Assembly: GCA_012295275.1 (NCBI GenBank)
Contig: CM022665.1
Span: 10,617,476-10,681,475, forward strand
Length of the DNA stretch: 64,000 bases
Reading direction: 5' to 3'
Source of the DNA: Chrysomallon squamiferum
Lineage: Eukaryota; Mollusca; Gastropoda; Neomphalida; Peltospiridae
The position numbers and the translations under genes are program-made. The notes under the pieces were generated by a model. The model saw only the letters and a list, made by a program, of their open reading frames with translations, was not told the origin of the DNA and did no database searches. This document shows, one piece after another, positions 25,674 to 37,000 of the stretch. Each line of letters opens with the position of its first letter. Within the stretch, counting starts at the first letter, position 1.

Positions 25674-28600
25674 TTAATGCCGATTTATAAAAGGCACACA
25701 TTTTTTTTTATCAATTAGAGTTTTAATTTCTTGAATCAACTCTGGATCATGTATAGAACACCATGCATAGTCTGTAGTCACTGCATCCAGTGAGCTGTCA
25801 CTTTTTGATGTCACAGTTAGCAGTATTGTCAGACACATTCCATCATGTTTTTCTGAAGGAATACCATAGTGTTCTATAGACAACACACCACAAGTATCAG
25901 GTTTGCAGTCTGACAGGCTTATTTGTGAAAAGGCATACTGAAAATAATAAGTATTAAATAATAAATGTACAATAGAGAAGCACGAAAGTACACTAGTTTC
26001 TAATAAAAATCTGAATATGAGAAACAATAACTCATACAATAAATTTTTTATATTAATGTGTACAGGGGAGTTTGACCAAAAGTATAAAATTAAATATATA
26101 ACTTCTATTTATAAATAACCGTATCACAAATTAGTTTGACCAAAAGTATGAAATTAAATATATAACTTCTATTTATAAATAACCGTATCACAAATTTTAT
26201 AAACATATTAATGCCAAAAAAACCCAACAACATACAGATTATCGTTCAAAATCATCTTCTTTTAAGTTATATTTTTAAATGTATAATTTTGGATCCATTA
26301 AGTTCATTGTCAAATCTTCTCTACCAGAAAATGACTTCTAATAGGTAATTACTGTTTGTTTTCTGCAGGCATTGTTAATATTTCTTTAGTAGAATGTGAA
26401 CTTTCATTTTCTGAAATAGTCTTAAGAACTATATTAGTAACTTTTCAGTTGTCTGATAGTAAACATTACCTTAAATATACGATTAACACAAGTATTTGCA
26501 GACATATCCTGTGTTGATATGATTACACTTGGAAAATGTACTCCTCCATTTGTATTCATTAAAATATTCAGGTTTCTGAAAAACAAAATTACAAAATAAA
26601 AATAACAGAGTATTATTAATTACAGAAAAGTATAATAAATTAATTGTTTTACTCATTTCCTGAATTTAATCAAATGAATCTATACAATTACTTAATTCAT
26701 GCTGATAATAATAACAAATAACAGTTTCAAAGAAGTGTTAAAATTTTGATTTCTGTTGGCTTACTGAATCAAATAGAATAAAAAACAAAATATATAGTTA
26801 AAGGTTTGCTTTTTTAATAATCTTTTAAACTGATTCTGGTTTATAGATATGATATTAGAATTCAAATTATCACCATGAATCACAAAAATGACCTGACTAC
26901 ATCTATCGCAAGACTACAGATTTTAAGCATGCCTCACTGAAGCATAATTCAAATGAATAAAATAAACTTTTGATTATTAGAAAATACAACTAGATTTAAT
27001 AAAAATGGATATGCTGACCATCAAGATGGTTTCATATATAGAATATTCGAAATATGTAACCTCACATACATAGTTATCTCCAAGAATTAATTGTACTTAA
27101 TAGAGTTCACAGAGTTCAAGTGTACAAATGAATTATTAAAATAAAATGAACAAATGACAAATAGGAATTAAATCATTCTTTTTAAGTGAAATTAAATAAA
27201 GACTGTGTTGTATGAAAAACCAATTATCAATGTAATAAGGAACATTACCCACTGGTGCTGGTTTTAACTATGACACATCTTAATATCATTTGATTGTGTG
27301 GCTGTATAACTGGCATTATGTCAAATGGTTGTTGATCTGACGTCTGTCTGTGATGTATGCCTATCTCTATTAATGGAATAATGTCTGCAGGTCTGCAAAA
27401 AACCAACAAAAAAAACCCATTAAAAATAATAATAAATAAATAATCTAGAGTGCTAAGACATTTGATAAAATATATTACCTGCAACACAGACAAAGTCATC
27501 ATTTGAAAGCATACAACTCAGTACATCACAAAAATATATTGTATTGCTTATCTACTTTGTATAAATGACTACCAGTTAAAAAAAAATAAGCCAAAAAAAA
27601 AAAAAAAAAAGATTATGCCTCTGATCTTTATTCAATGCAATAATAAATAAGAACATATTTAGTTTTTAAGATATAGTTATCAAATTTAATATTTATTATC
27701 TTAACAACGTTTATCAAAATGTGTACTGGTTAACTGAATTATTCATGATTTTAAATACTGAGCAAGGGTACTGTTAAAAAGGAATTTTAAAAATAAGATA
27801 ATTTTATTCTGATTTTCATGGAATTCAAAACACAAAATGTTACATGTACTTATCCAATAATAATTTTTCAAATTAAATTTATTTAAAAAATTATATACTG
27901 TTACACTCACTGAAAATTCAGCGTACGAATTGGTATGTTTCTTTGTTTAATCTCATCAAACTTGATCCATTTTGCTTGCAGTGATTCTGCATCTGCATCT
28001 TTTTCAGTTTTCAGTCTACCACCTATTAAGAAATTATGTTGCATTATTAAATGAAATGAAAATATGCATAAAATAAGTACAAAAGTTACCTTTCTATGAA
28101 ATAAACTTGCAACAAGAATGACTTTTACAATGAACTAGCAAACAGACAAGTTCAGGTATTGTCATATAGACTAAGATAATATGGTTTGCAATCATACTGG
28201 TAAACATTTACCAGTAGAAGTTGGTATAATCTGTATAATCTTGTACTTGCATTCAGATCTTCAAATCCATTTATACTTTATAAATATTCTGATCTAATTT
28301 TTTACTGATACATTGTTAAACATTATTTTATTTATTCAGTTCAGTCTCTTATTTATAAAAATTGTTCCGATTAAATCTAAGAGTATTGTTGATAATTATC
28401 CAAGAAAAATATGAGAAGTTGAAATATTCATTACTTTTCCCCCCTTATTTACAAAAACCAAATTGTCTCACAATTGTTATTATTAGCAAAGGTGGCATCT
28501 CGTTAAAAAAAAAAAAAAAAATTAGTTGAAGGTACACAAAATAAGTCAGTACCACATGTACATTTTATCTGCTCACCAGTAACTTGCCCAGTAAATGTGA

Positions 28601-29534
28601 GTCTGTACCAGTGTCCTCCTCCAAACTCAAATGAGAGCAGAGTTGTTGGTTCAAACTCCAGTCCTGTCTCTTGTTGTACCTCTCTCATAACAGCTTCCTA
28701 TAGCACAGAAATCAATTTTCAGTATTCGTGACTCTTTAATAATCATAAAATTAATGGAGAAAGAAAGATAAGGAATGATAATGTTATGTAACATATGCAA
28801 ATATGTTTTTAGAACATTATTAGAAGTCTTTTAAAGACAACTAATACTGTTGTTATATGCAAATTTAAAAAAATTGAAGAAAAAAGAAAGAAAGAAAAAT
28901 AAGATTATATTCACTCTAAAGTTTTCTCCTGGTTCTACTCGACCAGCTGGTAAATACCATTCTCCATGGCATGATTTCTTTGCTTCCTGCATCATCAGAA
29001 CTTCATCCTCTTTATTGAACAGCACTCCAGCAACAAGGTAGCAAATATTAAATTTTGTTTTTGGAATTATAGCTTCTGAAAAAAAAAAAATTAAAAATTA
29101 ATTCACCAAACGTGAAGAATTTACATACTTCTCTGCTGAGGGAACTTATCCCTGAAATCTATCTGCAGTTACTTTCTGTTATTAATAGTTAATTTATTTC
29201 AGATCAATATGACCGACAGATCTTTATAATAACAGTAAAAAGGCAATGAAAATACTCCACTGCACTTAAATTTTTTTTTTTTTTTTTAACATTTTAATTT
29301 CACTAGTTACTAAATCTGTGCATCAGTGTACATAATAAACTCATCATATGTCCAGAAATTCTGAACTCTGATGCTTTTATTGCCTTTCCAAAAGAAATAA
29401 TCAAAGGTAAGACTAGTACATGAATATATAAAACCTGTCTGCTTATTGAAGTCATCGGTTTTAACAACACGTACAGCCTGTCTGCTTAATAGTTGCTTAA
29501 TGGTGGCTTCAAAATTTGTTTTCCTTGAATCCAT
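25674..29534 (-). CDS. NUDT18: NUDT18-like Nudix hydrolase, copy B, with altered Nudix box
   Basis: Seven exons on the minus strand: 29534-29435, 29075-28915, 28697-28577, 28022-27911, 27392-27249, 26575-26470 and 25937-25674. They sum to 1008 bases, an intact frame of 335 residues. The protein is very similar to copy A, most of all in the last exon. Two changes matter. In the Nudix box the motif reads REVQQETG where copy A has REVQEETG, so the first glutamate of the metal-binding pair (position 96) is glutamine. In exon 4 the donor used in copy A is lost (CGGTGA became CGTACG), and the next good donor, GTGAGT, adds 15 bases, five codons, without changing phase. The frame is otherwise clean, so selection seems to have kept it; activity on 8-oxo-nucleotides may be reduced or changed. 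Confidence 0.9.
26069..26196. repeat. 64-bp tandem duplication in intron of NUDT18 copy B
   Basis: Two adjacent 64-base units (26069-26132 and 26133-26196) differ at a single base by eye. Their near identity implies a recent event after the larger segmental duplication. Confidence 0.9.
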
Positions 29535-31039
29535 GAGTATTTTGTCTTCTTTTTTATAAATTTAGTCTCTGCAAGAAAAAATAGTATTAAACTTAAATTC
29601 AATTCATTGACATAAAAAAATATATAGTTATAGGCATATATTACCAGTCATTTCCATAAATATATTTTTACAATTTTTCAGTCAGCTATCCATGAAAGAG
29701 CACGAATATGTACGTATTCATGAATATGAATGTGTACATTGCTTGGATGTTGTTTTGGTGGATAAAGAAACACGGACGTTTGACTTTTTGAAATGTGGGG
29801 CTCCATCTGCCCCACATTTCAAAAAGTCCATTCTCACTTTTCATGTTTAAAAAAATTATTAAGTAAAAAATTAAAAACATACAAATAAGAACAGAAATCT
29901 TCGTCTAGTCTATTACACTTTACAGTATCAATACTCGGGGTTTTCAACTGAATTTTTATGAAACAAAATGTAAGAGACTATTTATTTTTAAGGACTGCAA
30001 GGAATTTTGAAATTTAATATGTGTATCTTAAGTGATTTAGTTCGCATAGATATTACTTAGCAAAATAAACAAATAAATGTTGTTTATCTATTAAGTATTT
30101 TCTTTTTTTTAAATGTGATGATAGTAAAGACTCTTAGACTGATAACTTAACACTATATAATATATTCTTTTTTCTACCGCTCCAGAAATATAACATTTAT
30201 TTATTTAATTTATTATTACTTTATTTATTTATTTTGTTTACTTGAAGAGTTTTTAAATATTTGGGGTTTTCAACAAAAGTACATATAAACAGGCAAAAAC
30301 CAAAACCTAGACGAAAATTTAGAATTATCGGAACTATAAAATTCAGATATTAATTTAACGAAATTGGGAACATTTAAATTTAATGAATACTAATGTTACT
30401 GAGGATTATTTCTATCATTTTGATATACTTATTATAAAGTGGTTTAGTGTTGTTTCTATGCACAGACTATACTTTTTATTATTATTATTACTTTTTTTTT
30501 TTTTTTTTTTAATGCACTTTATCCTTAGTTCGGAACATTTCTTGAGTTCAGTGCTATAATATTGCTATAAAGTAGTTGTCAAAACAAACCACAAAACAAA
30601 ATGAGAACACGCAGAAAGCATATGATGTTGACAGACACCGGTGTATTTTTAGGTCCGTCAGTTCATTTTGGGGATGAATTTAAGAAGATTTTAATATATA
30701 TACTTCAGTAAAATTTATGAAGTATATTTACTGTCTTCCTGCATGAGAAGACGGAAATGCTGCTGTGCTTACTGCCGCTACACTACTGTAATAACAATTA
30801 CTAAGTCAACAGACTACAGACTGCACGTCTAGAAATAATCATCAAAAGACATTTTCATATTGATGTTAGTGATGACCAAAAGTCATTAGAATGCATCTTT
30901 TCGTTATTTATTTACTTATTTAACTGTTATTACCATTATTAAATTCATTCAAAATAATTTTGAATAGGTTTTTTTTTTTTTTTTTTTGTACGTCAAACAG
31001 AACTGAATTAGACCGATATATCAGGTCAATGGGGTAATC
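29535..31039. promoter_or_regulatory. Putative bidirectional promoter region, NUDT18 copy B / NACHT gene
   Basis: About 1.5 kb separates the two divergent start codons. It contains the hairpin at 29782-29828, a T-rich run near 30490 and another near 30970. Blocks shared with 23503-24981 may mark conserved control elements, but I cannot assign any factor. Confidence 0.5.
29782..29828. repeat. Perfect 20-bp hairpin
   Basis: Arms 29782-29801 and 29809-29828 are exact reverse complements with a 7-base loop. The equivalent place in copy A (near 23690) has only a GTGGGGCATATGGAAG-like half and no second arm, so the palindrome arose in copy B or was lost from A. Confidence 0.95.
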
Positions 31040-34000
31040 ATGTATACTCAGTACAAGAAAGATTTACTGGGCCAAGTGAAAAAGGTAAAATAATATATGA
31101 TTTTATGTACATAAAAAATTAATTTACTAGTTAATTAGTAATTACATTTCAAAAGTTTTACATTTTCAAATTCTTTATCACAAAACTCATTTTTCAATTT
31201 TATAAAATAAATTTTAATTATTTCTTTATGTATAAATAACAGAATAATAATACACTGATATGTTCTGTTTACTAGAGTCTTAAGACTATACCAGTTCACA
31301 GACAAAGTGATAAAATCTCATATATTCCAGCTCACAATATTTGGCCTTGATTCTTGTGACAAAGCTGTGAATTGTGGTTATATCTATTACCTATGTTACT
31401 TATATATATTTGGCTTGACTGTCAGGGTCTGAATCACTGAGTAATTTTAATTATTACTTATTGTCATTAACATGTAGGCCTACATATTTCTGTTACAATT
31501 AAGTGAAAGAGGCTCAAGTTTAATTAGGTTTTCATCAATATTTTTGTTTTCTTGTTCTGGCACATTCTGTTGCCCCAGGGTGTTCATATTTATGTGTGTA
31601 ATTTAAATAAGGCTTAATTTAAACAATTGAAATTAATGATTACTTCTGATGTAAAAGAATCTTTGGTGTTTACAGAACATGTAGGCTAAAAGTTCAAACA
31701 TTAAAAACATTATTCACTAAATACAATTAGATATTTATGTTTCCTTTTCATTGTTATCAGTTTTCTAATAATAAAGTTTTATTATGAAATAAAATTGTAA
31801 TAATATTTTTAATTTTTGTTTTTATGAGATGGTTCTACTTCATTATAAAACATGATTATCATCAAAGATTAATTACCATCTATACTGATAACAACATGAA
31901 GTATATAAAGCAGGGATACTTCAAAATATTTTTGGTTTTGCTATCATGTCTATATTGCTGTCTTCTGATGGTGCACAGGTAGAGAACCAACTTACTGAAG
32001 TTGAAAAAACAGTGTCAGAAATATGGCAGCAGATAACAAGACAGATGAAAGAACCACAACATCCAGAGACAGTCACTGTTAATAAACATGAATTTAGAGG
32101 GTGGAAGAGTGTCCGCCTCTTCATTTCATCAACATTTACAGATTTTTTTAATGAGAGAGAAATTCTTGTCAAAAAGGTATGACCGTGTAATATAATTTTC
32201 TTACTTTTTTTTTTTTAAAGTTTCAAAATAATTTTTGGACATCTTAAAAAAAATTCTGAATTTTCTCACCATTTTTGAAAACATTCCTGAACAATTATCA
32301 CACAATTTTAAAATTTTTAAACATTTAAAAATAAATTTGTCCATTTGATATTCAGAATTACAATATTTACTTCATATTTAACAACATAAATTAAATATTC
32401 TCCAGACTATTTTAACTAATTCTGGATTCAGTGTTTTGCTTCTAATTGGTAACAATATTTACAGTTAATTAATTTAACTTTTTACAAAACATCAGAGCTA
32501 ATATGACTAAAATATGTTTATGAAAAATAAGTATTAAAATTAATTTTCTGATTATTTTAATATTTTTATTATATCTGATAAATTCTTTTTTATATATATT
32601 TTATTAACTCTGATGTCTTTCTTCATTAAACGACATATAAAAATCACAATCTTCAAAAACACTTTTGTTACAGATAAAAATCAGAATAAACACAAACACT
32701 TTCAAGTAAAAGTTTCAAAAGCAGTATCTAAACATCATCCAGAAGATTATACAAACTTTAATTTTAGGTATTTCCAGAACTTCGAGAGTGGTGCAATGAC
32801 AGGAGGCTGAAGCTAAGTGAGATAGATTTACGCTGGGGCATCCCTGCAGATGCTACAAAAGGCGAGACTATTACCATCTGCCTTGAAGAATTAGACAGTT
32901 GTTATCAAAGTAGTGAGGGTGAACCATTTTTCCTTAGTCTTCTCGGAGAAAGGTACAGTCTGTAAAAAAAATATTTTTAAATTAATATTTTAATGCAGTT
33001 AATATTGAATCTGCTGAGAGAAAGGTATGATCTGTAGTTAAAAATATTATAAAATGAATAGTTAATATAATTACAATTGAATCTGCTGGGAGAAAGGTAT
33101 GGTCTATAGTTTAAAAGATTTTAAAATGAATATTTTAATACAGTTAGTATTTAATCTGCTGGGAGAAATGTATTTCTGTGTGTTTGTTAACCAATTCAAA
33201 ATATTATCACTGTTGTGAAATTTAAGTTGAATGATTCATTATATAAAAATTAATAATGTGTGCAATATTTTAATATTTATTTACTGTTGTGCACATAAAA
33301 TGTGAGTGATTTGTGTGTTAATAAAATAGATGAAGATTTGTGTTTTTCAGTTAACTCAGTCTGAAATTTATTGTCTGTTGTTTCTATAGATATGGATGGG
33401 TGCCTGACAAAAGTGAGGTGCCACTGGAAGTGGTTGAGAAATACAACTGGATTCCTGGAACCTCCATTACATTCATGGAAATAATGCATGGAGCTTTAAT
33501 GTTAGTTTTGCTATTAATTAATATACACATTAAGATAACTGAATGCAGACGACAACATTATTTAAATTTCAAGATGTAATGGAAATTCCGCAATTTAAAT
33601 TGTTATTATTTAAAAAAACAAAACAAGGCTTTTTAAAATACTGGACAACAAAAAAATTTAAAAAAAGAAAAAGAAAATGGTGTTCAATTAATATTTAGTT
33701 AATATTTCATCAAACTAATTTTTTAGCTAATTTGAAGCTAAATGTATATCTTTTTTTGTATTTTTTAGTTTAGTTTATCATGGAACTTCATAGAAATATT
33801 TTTAAAGCTCAATAGTTATGATATTTTCTGGAAATGTATAATACAGTCAATTTTCTATGTAAAAACAATGGACCAGTCCTACTGGTTTTGATCACAGTGT
33901 GTCCAGTGAGAAATACACATGGAGAAACAAAAAACAAAATCTGATTTACTTTACTAATTACCACTTGCTCATTTCCTTGGTGTACTTTGTTGTTTTATAG

Positions 34001-37000
34001 ATCAAGAAATCAGAATGCAGCTTTCTTTTTCCGTGACCCATCTTTCCTGTCAGACATACCAGAAGAGCATCAACACAGATTTAAAGATGAAGACCCTTTA
34101 GCTAAAGAGCACATACGTGTAAGAAATTTACCTACATTATTCATTACTCCAACAATGATTTCAAGATCATTACATTATATACTTTGATGGGATGATATTC
34201 AAGTAGCATTTAGTCCTTGAATTAGAAAAATAATTCAATAGGAAATAGTTTTGACGTCATTTTCTTGTGATAGTTTTACTGTTTCCAGATGTGAACTGTA
34301 ACAAATACTAAAACAAAAAAGGAAATTAATTAGCACAAAAAAATGCCATGAGCAACGAAAACATAAAGCTTTGAAGTCATTTGCATTGACTATTATACAG
34401 GCCAAGCATCCAGTAACATATAAAATAAATCTTTTTGAAGAGGATTTTATAACAATTTGTGATTAAAATTTTGTTATTGAAAAATGCTGTTGAAAATCAT
34501 TCAAGGAGGTAGAAAGCTTTCAATACATCTTCTTATTTTTTAATTTTTTTGTTTGTTTTTTGTATATAATATTTGAACATTCATCAAAGAAAGGATGCTT
34601 GGAGTAATTGTGACTTGATAGTAGCCTGTAATCCTTAAAATCTGGAAAATTGTGAAAATCAGCTTATCAATTGAGACCTCAAACCAAGCAATGGCAAGTT
34701 ATTATCATTTTCGTGTGTGTGGATTGATTCAGCACCGTATATACATTTAGTGACCGTTTTAGAGGTTGAAATACATTGTATATTTGTATGAAAACCTTTG
34801 GTTCAGTGCAGTGGCTGCATAACATCTGTCTCTTCCATAGTTCAAATGTATACCATTAGAAGACTGTACCCACCATAGTTAAAACATGATGTTGTTGTAG
34901 GTTTTGGAAATTGTTAACTTTGTCAAATGACATCTCAAACAGTCAAATAACATGTTACTGTAAGATATCTCACACGACAGTAAAAAGTTTTAATAGTCAT
35001 GATTCCAGTGTCTAACACTCTGTTAATTCAGTGCTTCTTAAATGATTGAATCGTTTATCTAGAGTTAATGAAACTAGAAGCATAATAAGGTAAAAATTAC
35101 AAATACGTCAGGTGCAAACGAATGAAAGTTTATGGTTAATATTCAAGGATGAATTACCCTGAAATAGTTTTAGAAATATTGTGTTAAATAACTTGATCAG
35201 ATAGTTATTGTTGACTTGCTTCTCAGAATAGAAAAAACCTCATTCAGAATGACGTGTTTTCCACTTTTAGAATATATCATACAATTACGGGATACCCTAA
35301 TTTCTAAAATATTATTAGCATTTAATAATCTAATAATCTGCGGTATGTATTATAACTTTAATTTGTTGAATTTTTCTTAATATTTAAGCATTTACAACAG
35401 ATCACTAATCATGTTTTGTTTCTTTCATTTGTATTTCATTATAGAATAGTGTTCATTCAAAGTAATTCCTGTTTGGAGTGTAGCATATTTACAGGTAGTG
35501 GAGAGTGTTTGCATGAATTTGTTTGTTTCAGTGTTACCAGATGCATTGAGCTGTTATAGTTATAAAATAGTTTTGATAATAATCTGTAGTGTTTGTTTAT
35601 TTTGTTTATTGTTATTGTTATTATTATTATTATTTTACAGGTATTAAAATCAAAGATAAAAGAAATATTCCCAGCAAACACATTTTCCTACTCAGTTACC
35701 TATGGAGGTATAGTTAGTACCATGGGTCGAGATATGGTAATTCAAAATTATTTCTGTTTACAGTATAATTTCAATCAGCTTTTGTAGATTTTAATATGGT
35801 TAATAAATATACATAGAGAATTTAATTTTTAAAAATTCATAAATAGCATTTTATTAACATGTTTTTTTCCAGAAGGGCTGGTTTTTATAATTATGCAGAA
35901 TCTATATGAATCTATATGCAGAAGTTACGAATTTATACCAGTTAATTTTTTTAATTGGACCATCTGGATTTGTGGTAGTGTTTTATACAAAATATTTTTC
36001 TCTTTAATGCTCACTCTATGACAGGTATTTAATATAATATTATGGACTAAGTGTTTATTCTGAACTCTGTTATATGTATTTATTTATATAATAGCTGGGA
36101 TGTTCTAACTATTATTTACTATGTTGTTTTTTTTCTTTCTTAAATAGGTACAGTTAGTAAATCTTGAAGAATTTTCTAACAAATGTTTGACATTCTTCAA
36201 AGATGCTATTCAAAGAAAATATCCAGATCAGCAGAAAAATGCAGATTATAATGAAATGGAAGAAGGTTTGTAGCAAATTATTTGATAAATGTTTGTGTTT
36301 AGCAGAGTTTACACCAAGTGACTTGTCACACTAACTTACAGCAGAAGTCAAATTGTTCAGTGAAAATACGTAAATCATAAATTCTCGGTATATCTGCTTT
36401 ACCACATTCTGCTATTTACCTTATTTCTTTTAATTATTATTAAAAAAAATTCTAAAGATTTTGTATAAAAATGAAAACATTTAAATTTTGGAATCCAAAT
36501 TTTATAAAAATGATAATAAATTTTATATTTTATATAAATGTAATAAATTTAATTTTTAAAAATTATTTGTCTTTTTTTTAATTATATATATATATACATT
36601 TTTTATTATTATTGAACTGTAGAAACTCATCTGCAAAAAATGTTCATCATAGAAAAGGCAGAAGACGTGTTTGGACGAGAAGATGACCTGGAAGTATTAA
36701 TGGATTACATAAAAGGAACAAAAATGTCTAGGCTTAATAAAACTGGTAATAAATAAATCATTTACTTACCTTTAAACAATAGCTGACACCATCTTTTGCT
36801 AATAATAATTTGAGATTCTTTTTAATTTTTTGTTTTTTTAAAATTTTTATCATGATCAAAGAACTTCAGAATAAAAGTTAAACTAATAATTATTTAAGCA
36901 GATTAGTTTACGAAAGAAATTTATTTTAATGAGGGTTAAAGGTTTCACTTGATAAAAAAAAATTCAACTTGTCCTGTAAATGTATGATTTAATTTCGGAT

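Larger units (their letters stand above)
25345..31090. repeat. Tandem segmental duplication, copy B
   Basis: Second copy of the NUDT18 unit, in the same orientation as copy A. It keeps all exons and the divergent first exon, here in frame and joined to the rest of the NACHT gene. It also holds changes private to this copy: a 64-bp tandem duplication (26069-26196) and a 20-bp perfect hairpin (29782-29828). Confidence 0.85.

Noticed and set aside
32613-32810. Extra N-terminal extension of NACHT exon 3
   Set aside because: The frame upstream of 32768 is intronic; the acceptor TTTTAG at 32767 joins exon 2 in phase and restores the DUF4062 motif.
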